Shown one piece after another: positions 33,790 through 46,384 of a stretch of DNA of 64,000 bases (positions are counted from its first letter, which is position 1; every line of letters begins with the position of its first letter). The stretch spans positions 2,084,501 through 2,148,500 of the forward strand of contig JAQPZY010001490.1 in NCBI GenBank assembly GCA_029931535.1, written 5' to 3'. The stretch is from Margaritifera margaritifera (taxonomy: Eukaryota > Mollusca > Bivalvia > Unionida > Margaritiferidae). The position numbers and the translations under genes were made by a program. The notes beneath the pieces are model-generated. The model saw only the letters and a list, made by a program, of their open reading frames with translations. It ran no database searches and was not told the DNA's origin.

Positions 33790-33884
33790 TGCATTGTAAC
33801 ATGGGTGTCTGAAAGAGAGAAAGAGAGGGAGAGAATTTAACATGGAGCGGGTGGGTGTTTGAGAGAGTGAGATTTCATTTTGAA

Positions 33885-33918
<34 letters not shown>

Positions 33919-36172
33919 ATCTTACTCATGCTTAGAAAGTAGGAATCCAAGTTTTTCTGTCCCCCAGTTGTGTTTTTACATAAGGCTGGCACATTTTTCA
34001 TTAACCATTTTTTTCTAACGATATGCCAGTAGCTAGTTATTTATAAACTGACTATCTTCAGCTTCTGAAGGCAAGGAGGAACATTTTTTAATGACTCCCT
34101 CTGGCGATGGTTAAATAGTATCTGAGGCTTATTGAGGTCATTAGTTCAAATATCTTAACCAATAGGGTACCATATAGTAACCGACATTTTTTCTAAAACT
34201 TGTGCTTTGGCTTTGATTTTGAAGACATGCAGTGCAAAATATTACATATGCACTGGTTTTTGAGAGCATCAGTATTTTGCTACATTGTTAAATCAGAATG
34301 TGGAATGAAACTAAGATTTATTGTACTTTAAAGTTGTACCATTTTTCTGTTAAAATTGTCAGAATTTAGCATGAAGCTAAGATTTCTTGGACTGTAAGGT
34401 TATTAAATTTTTTCATCATTTAGTCAAATATCATTTAAAAAGAAAAAGAGAGAATTTAACATGGAGCGGGTGTATGTGTGTGTCTGTGTGAGAGAGACAG
34501 ACAGACAGACTGAAGAGGTAATCCATGCAATTGAAATATTCAATCTTAGTCATGTCTGTCACATTTCTTTCTATATTTGAACATATTGACTCTTAACTAG
34601 AGGGGTTATGCAGGTCCGTAGAAAACGAGAAATAAGCGGGAGATAAAAAAAATCTTGAGTAAAAGGGATGATCGTGTATTTTCTCGTTTCGTTCATTGCA
34701 GCTTTCGACAATCGTAGACAATCTTTGCTGGAGCTGACCGTAGCTTTTTAAGAGTCTGGCAGTGTGTACTATCACCGAGAGAGAGAGAAAGAGAGAGAGG
34801 AGTTCATTATAAAATTGTGTGTGTGTGTGTGTAAATATCATATTCATATTTTAAAAACAAAACAAGAGATACATACACTTATTTTTTTTAGATATATTTT
34901 TCCATGAAAATATAAAATATTTCCAAGCCAAAGATTGATTGTGACATTTATTTTCTGTTATAGTTTGAAAACAGCAAAACTAGTTACTTCTTAAATGGAG
35001 TGTTTGTAATTGTTAAGTTTAAAAACAAAACAAAAAAAAAACTGTTAGATCTCTCTCACCATGTGCAGCGCGTGTTAGCGCGCTCACACAGCGGGCAAGG
35101 ACTGTTAGCTATCTCACAGTGGGTAGCGGGGGCAACTGCCACTACAGCAACTTGGACGTGGAAAAAGGTGTAAGGAAGTTACACCTAATATTGTCAAGGA
35201 GAGAGAGAGAGAGAGAGTAAAATAAAAACGTTTATAAAGAAACAACACTAAAGTTAGTAAAAGTAGATATATAGAGAGAATTCGGACCTATCTGCCATTT
35301 TTAGACTGCTTTTTGAATTTACAATTTTAGCTCCCTTCCCCTAGAGTAAATTACAGTTTTGTTTAAAAATGGTTGGACCAGTTTAACTGATACAAAAGAC
35401 CTATGGTTGGGCCTGTTTCGGGCTGACGGGGAATTTAACACTGCGCCTTAAAATCATTGGCTTAACTTGTCGGTACCTGTAAGGATTGTAGCGAAAATTT
35501 ACCATTAACCCTTTAGGTCATAGGTTTAACACGTGTGGGCATGTATGGGATCAAACAGTGAATTAGCATTACGTCGTAGGTTTAACATTTGGAAGCTTCT
35601 ATGGAGTCTAACGGGAAATGTAATGTTAAAAATGTCTGGTGAGTGAGCATCTCTATACGGTCAAACTGAATTTAACATTACGCCTCCGTGTTGAAAAAAC
35701 TATAGGGTCAAATGGAAATACAATGTTGAAAATACCCATAGGCTTAACATCGGTGGCTCTGTATAGCGTCAAACTGGATATGCAATGAGAAAACTACATC
35801 TACTATCCAATACTCAGTTATCTACTATCCAACACCTAGTTAACTGCCATTCAACACTCAGTTATCTGATATCCAACACCCACATTTACTATTCACCAAG
35901 ACATTTTTGATTGACAATCACTCAGTTATTTACTATTCAACACCCACACTATACCATCAACACTCCATTTGGACTGACCATCATCAAAATTATCGACTAT
36001 CCAACACCCACACTATACAACCAAAGATTGATAGAGTAGTACATTGTCATTGTACCGTCGATACACACTGCATTTCTGTGCTAAATAAAATAGATGGTCA
36101 CAATGGTCACAAAACCACTTTTCTATTTTTTCATCATTTCTAGAGAAATTACTTTCAAAACAACTCAATACA
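33790..36172 (+). repeat. Palindrome, left arm
   Basis: Ordered landmarks, each found inverted in the right arm: 33925-34010 (AATATCTTACTCATGC, CCCCCAGTTGTGTTTTTACA), 34140-34340 (TTAACCAATAGGGTACC, GCAAAATATTACATATGCAC), 34650-34760 (TTCGACAATCGTAGAC), 35120-35200 (GACGTGGAAAAAGGTG), 35400-35780 (AACATTACG units), 35790-36010 (22-bp units) and 36017-36172 (CAAAGATTGATAGAGTAGTA). Confidence 0.85.
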
Positions 36173-36533
36173 TGTTCTAAGAGCAATCCAAGGTTTTGCA
36201 TCTTACAGAGAGTATTTGTATTTGTTAAGAAAAGAATGTTTTAATCAACAGTTACAGCTAATGTTGCCAAGTCCATAATGTTTTTGTGTCCAAAACCCAG
36301 TGTCCCTCATCAGAGGCCGCCTACATCTTTTGAAAAAGATATATTAATCAAAGGATTGTCAAATGAAAGAAAAACCAAATCCCTCCATTATAAAATGTGT
36401 GTGGTCATGTGCATGTGTTTGAATATATTATCCATACTTTAAAAACAAATCAAAACATAGACACACTTACTGTTTTATATATTCTCGGTAACAAGAATTA
36501 CGATGAAATTTCAAAACACATCAAACAAGTTAT
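36173..36533. other. Palindrome spacer
   Basis: This 361-bp unpaired centre contains another copy of the TTATAAAATGTGTGTG ... TACTTTAAAAACAAA module that also occurs in the left arm at 34808-34860. No coding potential is seen. Confidence 0.7.
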
Positions 36534-38479
36534 TTGTATTTAGTTGTTTTCGAAAGTGATTTCTCTTGAAATGATGAAAAAATAGAAAAGTGGTTTTGTG
36601 AACATTATGGCTTTATATTTCCTTTAGCAAAGAAATGTAGTGTGTATCAATGGTACAATGACAAAGTACTACTCTGTCAATCTTTGGTTGTAGAGTGTCT
36701 GTGTTGGATAATCAATAACTGGGTGATTGTCACTCCAAACGGAGTGTTGATGGTATAGTGTGGGTGTTGAATAGTAAATTACTGGGTGCTGGATAGTAGA
36801 TAACTGGATGACGGTCACTCTAAAAGGGTGTTAGATAGTAGATAACTGGGTGTTGGATAGTAAATAACCGAGTAACGGATAGTAAATAACTGAGTGATGG
36901 TCACTCAAAAATGGTTTGTTGAATAGTAAATGTGGGTGTTGGATATCAGATAACCGAGTGTTGGATAGTAGATGACTAGGTGCTGAATAGTAGATAACTG
37001 AGTGTTGGATAGTAGATATAGTTTTAATATTGCATTTCCGCTTTGACCCTAAACAGAGCCACCAATGTTAAACCTATGGGTATTTTAACATTACATTTCC
37101 GTTTGACCCTATAATTTTTTCAACATGGAGGCGTAATGTTAAATTCCAGTTTGATGGTATAGAGGCCCACACACCATGATCCTATAGACATTTTTAACAT
37201 TACTCTTCCCATATGTTAACCCTACGACCTCCTGTTAATTCACCGTCTGATCCCATACATGCCCACACATGTTAAACCTATGACCTAACGGCGTAATGTT
37301 AAATTTTCATTATAATCCGTACAGGTACCCACATGTTAAACCTATGAACTTAAGGCGTAATGTTAGACTCTATACAGACTCACACATGTTAAGCTATGGA
37401 CATATTTTAATATTACGTTTCACCTTGTCGTCGTATAGAATCATAATGTTAAATCTATGGACTAATGACATAATATTAAATTCCCGTTAGGCCCCATACA
37501 GGCCCAACCATAGTTTTTTCTTCTTCAGTGAAGCATTTTACCCGGAGGGGGTTGGGGGGTTATAGGGTGGCTAAAATTGTAAATTGAAAAAGCAGTTTTG
37601 AAACATGTCACGTGGGTCACAATTCTCCATTTATATATCTGCTTTTACTGGTTTGATGACGTTGAATGGGAGTTTTCATTCCTTTTTTAATTTTCTCCCT
37701 CTCTTTCTCTGGACTTGACAACATTAGATGTAACTTCCTCACCTCTTTTCCACGTCCAATTTGTTGTAGTGGTAGTTCACGCCGCCACATACTGTGAGAG
37801 AACTAACAGTCGCTTCCCACTGGTAAAAATAAATATTGATGAATTAGAAATGCGTTTAACTCTGGATTATTTTTTGCAAAACCAAACGGAGTGACAGGAA
37901 GAAAAGGATTTTAGTAAGAACATTAGATCCAGGCTTGGCAAATAAAGATTATAGTATTAATAATGTGCGGTTGAACAAAGATTGGATTTCCTATGGATGT
38001 CATTTTTGGTGTTATGTGTTTTTAAAATTTCATTGCAATTCTTATTCATGGGAAATAATACCCCCCCCCCCCCCAAAAAAAAAAATAAAATAAAATAAAA
38101 ATAAAGTTTCTGTAGCCCTTGGGTTTTTTTTTTAAAATATGAATTCATATGAATAAGATATTCACCAACACACATTTCATTAATGATCTCTCTCTCTCTC
38201 TCTCTCTCTCTGAGTGGCAGTGCTCTTAAAGACTAATTAAAAACTACGGTCAAGTCCGGCAAAGATGGTCTACGATTGTCAAAAGCTGCGATGAACAAAA
38301 CACAAAAATACGCATTCGCCCCTTTTGCTCAAGATTTGTCATCTCTCGCTGATTTCTCGATTTCTAAGGACCATGCATAATCCCCTAGTTAAAAGTCAAT
38401 ATTTTCAAATGTACAAAGAAATGTAACAAACATGACAAAAACGAAATATTTACCTCCTCTCTGTCTCTGTCTGTCTGTC

Positions 38480-38513
<34 letters not shown>

Positions 38514-39264
38514 TCCATGTTAAGTTCTCTCTCTCTCTCTCTCTCTCTCTCTTGAAATGATATTTCACTAAATGATGGAAAAATGTTACAATCAATCTTA
38601 AGCTTGTCGAAAATATATATCCGTTGTGTGTGTGTGGGTGTGTGTGTCTGTTTTGAAATGATATTTCACTAAATAATGAGAAAATATTACAACCTTTTTT
38701 TACAAGAAATTTTAGCTTCACGCTAAATTCTGATAATTTTAACAGAAAAATGGTTCAACTTTAAAGTACAAAATATCTTAGTTTCATTCCACATTCTGAT
38801 TTAACAATATAGCAGAATATTGATGCTCTCAAAAACCAGTGCATATGTAATATTTTGCACTGCATGTCTTCAAAATCAAAGCCAAAGCACAAGTTTTGGA
38901 AAAAATGTCGGTTAGTATAGGATACCCTATTGGTTAAGATATTTTAACACATATTAATGTTCTCAATAAGCCTCAGATGCTGTTCAACCGCAGCCAGATA
39001 GAGCGTTGAAAAAAAAATCCCTCTACACCTCTACATAAGCTGAAGTCGGTTTATAAAGAACTAGGTACTGGAATATAAAAATAAAAAACTGATGAATGAA
39101 AAATGTGCTAGCCTTATGCAAAAACACAATTGGGGGACAGTGAAACTTGGATTTCTATTTGTTTTAAGTATGGTGAGTATGGAGAAGATATTCACGCAAA
39201 CACACACATTTTATAATGATCTCTCTCTCTCTCTCTCTCTGACACACACCCATGTTACAATGCA
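36534..39264 (-). repeat. Palindrome, right arm
   Basis: The arm runs in reverse order: CAATCTTTGGTTG (36694), 22-bp units (36710-37020), AACATTACG units (37030-37500), CTCTTTTCCACGTCC (37743), GATGGTCTACGATTGTC (38264), GTGCATATGTAATATTTTGC (38840), CACAATTGGGGGACAG (39126). It is about 350 bp longer than the left arm, partly from a local duplication of TTGAAATGATATTTCACTAA (38552 and 38652). Confidence 0.85.
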
Positions 39265-39279
39265 CCACTTCGATGTACT

Positions 39280-39640
39280 TTTATGTCAATATATTTATCT
39301 AGCAAAACAAAATACGGCATTTCAGTTAACGGGCAGACAAACTCCAACTAAATACATTTCCTACCAAAACAAAAGCAACATATTACACTGTTACATTTCC
39401 AACAGACCCACCACACATGATAAATCTACGACGTAATATTAATTTCAATTAGAGGGCATACAGACTCCAACCGAAAACATTTCCCGCTAAAAGAATAGAC
39501 CTAACATGTTACAATGTTACAAACAGACCGACTCATCCTGTGAAAAACCTATGAACCACCTTTTACACAATAAATTGTTGTCCCTATATATTTCAGCATT
39601 GCAGCTTAATGTGAAATTCTCCTTGTCCGTATAAGCCTTT
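39280..39640. repeat. Further units of the palindrome's internal repeat outside the arm
   Basis: AACATATTACACTGTTACAT, CCACACATGATAAATCTACG, ACGTAATATTAATTTC and CATACAGACTCCAACCGAAA resemble the 65-80-bp units at 37030-37500, although this stretch lies beyond the paired region. Confidence 0.55.
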
Positions 39641-40962
39641 AACCCTTTTTAACAGAGAATCGACCCTTGCCCCTGTATTCTTCAACTATACTACTAATAC
39701 GTTTTAAATTTTGAACCTAACATTCCACTCGATGCACACCACTTTAAGAAATTAATAATCAATACGAAATATGTAGATTTTAAGCTTATAATTATACGCA
39801 TTTACATAAATTATAATTTCTCTTTTTGAAACATATATATGTTTTATATTTACTTCTTTTGAACTACACGACAAACATGTTTTTTGGTTAAAAGAGCCTC
39901 AGTATAGAAATATGTTGATAGATAGATAGTTAGATAGAGAGATATTTTTATATATAGGAACCAAGTAGGGACTGAAATAGGTAGATAATTTTCTGCAGCT
40001 GCTTAAAGAGCAAAAATGATGTATTAGGATAACTTACATAAGACCTTCGTGATATCACTTTGTAACACATCTTCAAAGGTAGCATTGTGAACACACAGAA
40101 CTTACTTACGGGTGCATTCCACTTTGGAGAGGACGGGGATTACATCGTAGAATTCTGAATAGGGGTGTGCCACTCAGGATATCTAAAGAACATACCCACT
40201 CGTTTACTTTAACTAGATAGGAGTGTGCCACCCAGCATATTTATAGAACATACCCAATCGTGTACTTGTACAGTAATTTTAGATTCATGTACCTATAGAT
40301 GTACTAGTCATTTACCACTCGTCCGTAACTGTTACTCTACAAATTTTCCAGAAACTGAAGTATTCATTCTGATGCAAACAAATTCATGCCCGGTCAACTA
40401 TTCTTTCCTCCATTCTTGCATATGGAGTTTTATTAGATCACAACTGAAATGTCCTAATTCTGAGATGATCAAGTACGGACCTTTTTTTTCTTTCTGAAAT
40501 AATGACCTAATCATGTTCTTAGAAATGAAGAAAATGATATCTATTTGATGTACCGCCAGGCTTGGACAATTGATCCAAACGAGTGGCACATCCCTGTATG
40601 TTATCATACATAGAGTTAAATTCCCAGGAAGCTGCTCTAAGTCTCGTCCTTGGAAAGTGCACACATACGAACGGCACTTCCATAAATACCATCTATTCAG
40701 AAATTACCCGAAATAATACATATAATATAATATAATAATAATATTTTAGTATTTGTGTTTCATTTGATACACTTGTTTGCATACGGTCTTCCACAGTCGT
40801 CACTTACCTGTTGTATAATTGAGAGGGGGTGAGGTGGGGTGGAGAGGTTACTAAAAACATAAAATAACTCTTGCATAAAATGTAAAATTGCTTCCAACAG
40901 AGAATATATACCTATAGTCATTTGTTAATGCCAGCAACAATAACAACAATTTATTTATGCAG

Positions 40963-41248
40963 GTGGGACTGTCAGATCAACCTGGCTAAATTTAGAAGAT
41001 GGAAGAGAGGAAAATGTACAGATAAACATGGAACATCTCCTTCAGTCACTTGTTGGTAGCCCTTCCTTGCCAATGAACATAACTTCAGGCATTATTGAAT
41101 TCGATCACATACTCAAGAGACTTACCACTGTGAACACTTGTGTTCCATCAATTACTTTTTGTAGTACTGTAGAAATCAGGATTATAAGAAATTCGAAGAG
41201 TCTTTTGTAAACATAACTGAAGCCTCATATGAGTTTGGAATGTCATAA
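40963..41248 (+). pseudogene. C-terminal exon of a HECT ubiquitin-ligase domain, one frameshift
   Basis: After the acceptor TTATTTATGCAG a frame reads GTVRSTWLNLEDGREENVQI, then MEHLLQSLVGSPSLP, IIEFDHILKRLTTVNTCVPS and ITF. The block L-T-T-xx-TC is the HECT catalytic-loop signature (usual form LPTA-TC), and the Cys is present. At about 41175 one base seems lost. In the next frame QDYKKFEESFVNITEASYEF then GMS and a stop match the Y-xx-F-xxxL ... FG-xx end of HECT domains. HECT enzymes carry ubiquitin on that Cys and pass it to substrates. The nearest type may be G2E3-like, but this is a guess. No upstream exon was found. It could be a decayed gene or a real exon with a sequencing error. Confidence 0.7.
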
Positions 41249-41254
41249 CTTAAA

Positions 41255-41903
41255 AATACTGTGGCAAAAATACTTTTGCTAGAGTTCTTATTTGATCAAG
41301 GGATTTCATGCGATAGATATGGGTGTTTGTAACCTGTTATAGAGACAGTGCAACATTTATTTTACAGGATTTCAACCACTGACTCTATATGGGCTTAAAG
41401 TTAGAGGCATCCTCATTATATCAATCTTAGAACATTACAGTCAGCTTCTGATCCATTGTGAATCGTTCTCCATGTTCTATCTCCGAAAGTGTTTAACTGG
41501 CACAGTCAGAACCTAGCTGAGAATGATTTAATTCCTTAATACCTAACAAATTTCAAACCATACCTTATTCCGTCTGTGCAAATTTGGGTCATTTGGACAA
41601 ATATAGTCATCAACGGCAAAGTGCAATTTTTAATCCATGTTGTTTTTAGAAGATGGAGCAGCCTAATGTGCATGATAAGTTTTAGTTTGTGATGCAGACG
41701 CTGAAGCAGGTTAAATAAAGTCGGTACATATATGTTGTACACACCATGCAACATACTTACCGCAATAACGGGTACAATTAAAATGAAGGGAGATGAAAGT
41801 GTCTGTATTTTATTTTCTTAATTCATATTAGTAGTATTTAAAATGTTAGTGTCTTGACTACATTTTAAGAAATAACTAATTTAGACCATTATTATTATTA
41901 TTA

Positions 41904-41937
<34 letters not shown>

Positions 41938-43388
41938 GTAGAAGACAGAAGTTAAAACACATGGATGTTTAATTTTAGTAATAATGAAAATATTCAGATG
42001 ACAAATGTAATTTACAAAATCGATAACAGATCCAATTAGAAAAAGAAATGTTTAAAATAATGGTGGATCATTTTTTTCATAATTTTAAAATTAAGAAATT
42101 TAAATTTTTTTTTAAATCAACTTATTTTAATAACAGTTTATATATTTGTCTTATTCTTTACATTTTTAGCAATTCTTTTTGTTGTATAGCAATAATAATA
42201 ACACTGATAATAATAAGCAATAATGTCTGTATTACATATTCTTTTTAAATGTTACTTAAATTGCTGAGATGCTTTACTACCATCCTGGTAAGAATTAAAA
42301 CAAATTTATAGGGTGAAGACTCTTCTATTGAGACTGCTTTATTGTGGAATGTTTGATATAAAATAGTACAAAAAATGCATACCCTACTGATGTGAACTTT
42401 TTAAGATTCAGAGCATTTTGTCACTTATTTCATCTCCATTTTAATTGTTGTCATTATAGTGGTAGGTATTTTGCATGGTGTATACAGCATATATTTACTT
42501 ATATTTTATTTTTATCTGCAAGAGAATCAGCATCACAACTGTGCAGCTTATCATATACACAAGGCTGCTCCATCTCCTAAAACTAACCTGGATTAAACAA
42601 TGTGCTAGCTGTTGACGCCATTTTTCCAAATTACAAAAGCTTCATTGGACGGAGCAAGGTATCTTTTGACATTTGTACGGCATGAAGGGATTTAAAAATT
42701 CTCATGTAGATTGTAATTGTGGCAGGCAATTCATTATGGATTAGAAGCTGACTTTAATATTGTTTAGTTTCAGTATTGTAATATTTCAAGTTGTCTCATT
42801 CTCAAATAGAAACCAGAATGGCAGTTACTTTTTCCCCACTTGTAGCAAAAAGGTGTGTTGGTGAACAAGGAGTAACATGTTGCAGTCTAACAGTATTACT
42901 GTAGAAAGTTCAAAAGTTGCTCATACAAATCAACACCAAAACAATCAGACTCTTGGCTTAAGATGTGCTGTATCTATGAAACCAGCAATTCTGATATAGG
43001 TGGAGTTTCTGGAACTTGAACAGAGCCATAAGTAATAGCAGCATGCCCCTCATAATCGATGCCATAACTCTATTGATCCTGCAATATTTGAAGAGATCAA
43101 ACATTATATTTTTAAACTTGCTTGATTTGCATGGTTGCTATGGAAGCCACAGTTGCCGTAAAAGCAAACCACGACATACTTTTCAAGGAGGATATTCAAA
43201 ATATCAAATTGTGTGACTGCATAAGTAACAGTGTTCTACAAACTAACCTAACCATAAAAGGTGTATGTAGTTACAGAAGTGTGACAGTAGGTCACAGTGA
43301 CATACTTTTAGCATGGTGGTGTACTACTCAGACTACATGCACATAACATTTTTCATTACTATATCGGTAATACTTTTTGAGGTATTGG
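41255..43388. other. No recognised gene
   Basis: The stretch contains an (ATT)n microsatellite at about 41888-41937 and AT-rich unique-looking sequence. Short frames on both strands have no recognisable domain. Confidence 0.5.
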
Positions 43389-43389
43389 C

Positions 43390-43743
43390 TTAAAACATAA
43401 GCCGTGTGCATTTGCTAATATAAATACCAAGGGTGTTGCATAAACTTTCTGTAAGGATGGAGTCAAATAATAACGTGAGAGCATAATTGCAAAGAAAGAA
43501 TGATAATAATTTCATCCTAATTACTTCATTCTGTGGTTCCCATGTAGGATTTTGCACTTGCCCTAAAATCCAAAGCTGCATTGGTGACCTGTTGTTTTCC
43601 GTAATTAACGGTCTTCTTTTTAATGTTTCGCAAAACTGGTCTAATTGTGTTTGTATTCTCCTCCTGTGCACCAAGTATAGGACCTGCAAATGTAATTCAT
43701 TCTCTGCTTGGAGAATTCCAAGATCTTCCACGTGGAAGAAAAG
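43390..43743 (-). pseudogene. Integrase-family C-terminal exon
   Basis: The acceptor CTTACTACTAG leads into LFFHVEDLGILQAENELHLQ, VLYLVHRRRIQTQLDQF and NNRSPMQLWILG. This is the E-D-xGxL-xxEN-xHL ... N-R-xPMQLW-G end of the family. About 120 bp after the conserved end remain open before the stop at 43390. Confidence 0.8.
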
Positions 43744-43987
43744 CTAGTAGTAAGTTGCAGTGCAGTCACTCTCAGCCCCTCCATAGCCGCTCTATTCTAA
43801 AAGAAGAAATTTTTACATACATGTACATGGCTCGAAATTATCGGTAGTCCGCTAGCCCGAGGCTTCTAAAATTTCCTGTTGTACAAGTAGTTTTCATAAT
43901 TTAAATAGTCCGATGGCTAGTAAAGTTTCAGTTGTCACCAGTCAGCATTTAAATTCTAGTAAAGTTTCACTTGTCAATAGTCAGCAT

Positions 43988-44090
43988 TTTTTTACGCTGT
44001 CATGCAAAATTTTCGAAAATTATTTACGCTGTCATGCAAAATTTTCGAAAATTATTTACGCTGTCATTCATAATTTTCGAAAATCTGAAT
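43988..44090. repeat. Three 32-bp units each holding a perfect palindrome
   Basis: The unit is TTTACGCTGTCATGCAAAAT, TTTCGAAAATTA. Each holds the palindrome AATTTTCGAAAATT. Confidence 0.9.
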
Positions 44091-44260
44091 GACTGGACGA
44101 TGTCCAAGTACTCTTGTAGCTAATCAGATAAAGCCCAGAGATTCCATTGCTCCCCTAGATAGTTAGAACAAAATGTGGATTTTACAGATCATATTTAAAA
44201 ACGTGGCTGTATAAATCTTTACCGGTTTTGTTAGATTTATATGGTAAAGTTGTTTGTCAA

Positions 44261-45112
44261 AGACTGTTAGTCCGAGATTCCTCTGACCTTTCCTACCCCA
44301 TTTTTGATATTTTGACATTTATGTTGGGGTGTGAGGTCAGCCGCTTTCTACTGGGTCTAGCAAACTTAAACAACCTTACATCAAGTCCGACCAACATGAA
44401 ATCAATAGAAAGATGATTTATCTTCTCAGAAATTGAAAGTATAATATTTATGTCTTTAATTTGTTGACAGACGAGACGAAACTATTGCATTGATGAAATC
44501 TGACCTGGTTCTCACCATTTGCGTTGCTAGTAAATCTCGCAGCCTACATGTCCATGACACCATAGGTCCAAAAGTCATGTGATAACAACAAAACTCCTTT
44601 CCAATGTTGTACAAAAATTTCCGAAAATATTAAATGAATGTCGCGTAATTTTTGTGTTGTAAAACACAAAAAAACGAAACGGCACATACTTTAGAACATA
44701 TTTATTTTGAGAACAAACACCAGAAACATGTCGCTGTTGCAGGAATCTGTAAAAAGCCAGATTCATCACATAGAGAGCACATGTCAACATGGTAGTCATG
44801 AGATACTAAAACCGCGTTGGGCTCTCTGTCTGATGAATCTGTCAATGAATTAAAGACATACAGAATGTTATACTCGCAATTTCTGAGAAGATAAATAATG
44901 TTCATATCTATTTGATGTGAATAGGGCTAGATGTAAGGTCGTTTAACTTTGCCAGACCATGTAGTAAGCGGCTACTCAATGCCGATACCATCCGGTTTCA
45001 GCCATTACCAACATTTCAACAGTCAATGAGCTCTGACCTCACACCCAAACATAAATATCAGAATATCTAAAATGGGGTAGGAAAGGTCACAGGAAACTCG
45101 AACTAAAAGACT
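44261..45112. mobile_element. Long-TIR hairpin element (~220-bp arms)
   Basis: The left arm 44261-44475 (AGACTGTTAGTCCGAGATTC, CTGACCTTTCCTACCCCATT, CAGAAATTGAAAGTATAATA) pairs with the right arm 44830-45112 (TCTGTCAATGAATTAAAGAC, AAATGGGGTAGGAAAGGTCA, AACTAAAAGACT). The right arm has about 60 extra bases. The centre of about 350 bp has no recognisable transposase. It is nested in intron 2 of the integrase pseudogene. Confidence 0.8.
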
Positions 45113-45769
45113 AAATCGGACTTATGATTTAAATAGGACTTATGAACTTGTCAAAAAGCCATTGTGGGGCCATGGTCATCAAATTCACTATTATGATTAA
45201 CCATTCCATCTTTAAATGATTAGCATCATGGAGACACATATTTTGTTCAAAGGTTCGTATCTGTTGTGAAAACCCGCACAGTGCCTATATCGCTATAATA
45301 AGATCTTTTCACCCTGTTTTCACTGTAGCACAACAGGTACTGCCTTAAAATATCTGTCTGAGGAGTTACGATACGTAATGACCAGCGTGAATGTAGTCTT
45401 TGTCTTTCTCTCTTATTAAGTTATTTGTTTTTTCCGTATGACGAGGCTGAAACAAATGTTTGCTGAGACATCTTTTTTTACAGTTAATTTCTGGAAAATC
45501 AATCGTTGTTGTTCTTGTAAATTTGTGCTTGCAATGAATAATTTTCAATTAACCTTAGTGGTTTTCTAAAGCAAGATTTGTACTTCTGAATTATGAATGA
45601 TTGTGATATTTAAGAAAGAAAACTGTTGTTAATCTAGATATATGTTTGACATTGTTTTGTAGGAAGGACTAGTGAAGATTCAGCAAGACTAGTAATGTTC
45701 TCAATTGACTAGTTCTTCTGGCTACAAGGAAATGTTTAAAAATTATAGGCCTGAATGTGTACTATGTCC

Positions 45770-46265
45770 CCATCTTTTTTCTTCTGTCTTTCATCCAACT
45801 TTCCCTGCCACTTTATAACTTTAATGCCATTTGAGACTAATTAATATCACTTGGTATACTTATACGTGATCACTAGAAGGTGTGTCATGTACCACACTGG
45901 GGGCCCAATCTTCAAGGTCAATGCTTAATATTTTATGATTTCGTCATACTTTTCCTTCCACTCCATAACATTAAAGCTGTTTGAGATTAAGGGGTGAAAC
46001 TTGTTATACCTCTACAAAAAGATTAGAGACTGTCGCATAACACATTTGGGGGGGGGGCTGTCTTTAAGGTTAAAGTTATTGCTAGGTAATAGTTACATAT
46101 TTTCAGTTCTCCATCGCCCATCACCTTTTGCTCTAAAACTTTAAACCTGTTCGAGATTAAGGGATGATACTTTGTATACTTATACACTGTCACTAGAATG
46201 CATTCCATGTACCACAGTGGGGGGTATTATATTAAAGGTCAAGGCTACTGGTCAATGTCGTGCCA
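45770..46265. repeat. Tandem array D, ~165-bp units (three)
   Basis: Units share CCA-TTT--AACTTTAAAGC-TGTTTGAGATTAA (in parts), GTATACTTATACACTGTCAC, TAGAATG, CATGTACCACA-TGGGG, TTAAAGGTCAAGGCTA. A G-run of about 10 is at 46049. Confidence 0.85.
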
Positions 46266-46384
46266 AGGAGTATATAGAAAGCAACAAAATAGACCTCACT
46301 TTGTACAGTCCAGACTAGAACAAAAGTAATTTAAAGAGATAATCTGTCTTAGATCTTTTTTACATACAGACATTATACTTTTAA

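Larger units (their letters stand above)
33790..39264. mobile_element. 5.5-kb imperfect palindrome with nested tandem repeats (Foldback-like)
   Basis: The left arm 33790-36172 and right arm 36534-39264 are reverse complements of each other in block order over their full length. They are separated by 361 bp. The ends read TGCATTGTAACATGGGTGT on both sides. Within the arms are microsatellites (GT)n/(AG)n, ~65-80-bp units around GGTTTAACAT / AACATTACG, and ~22-bp units of ACTGGGTGTTGGATAGTAGA. Long inverted repeats made of tandem repeats are the hallmark of Foldback/Galileo elements. No transposase frame and no target duplication were seen, so a segmental inverted duplication remains possible. 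Confidence 0.75.

Noticed and set aside
38389..38721. 110-codon minus frame
   Set aside because: It runs through (CT)n/(CA)n tracts in the palindrome arm and gives low-complexity Arg-Glu and His-Thr runs.
33790..39264. Assembly artefact (inverted chimera) as the cause of the palindrome
   Set aside because: The arms differ by many substitutions, differ in length by about 350 bp and have independent microsatellite lengths, which argues against a simple artefact. Long reads would still be the decisive test.
43487..43847. Plus-strand frames of 86 and 74 codons
   Set aside because: They are shadows of the minus-strand integrase-family C-terminal exon.
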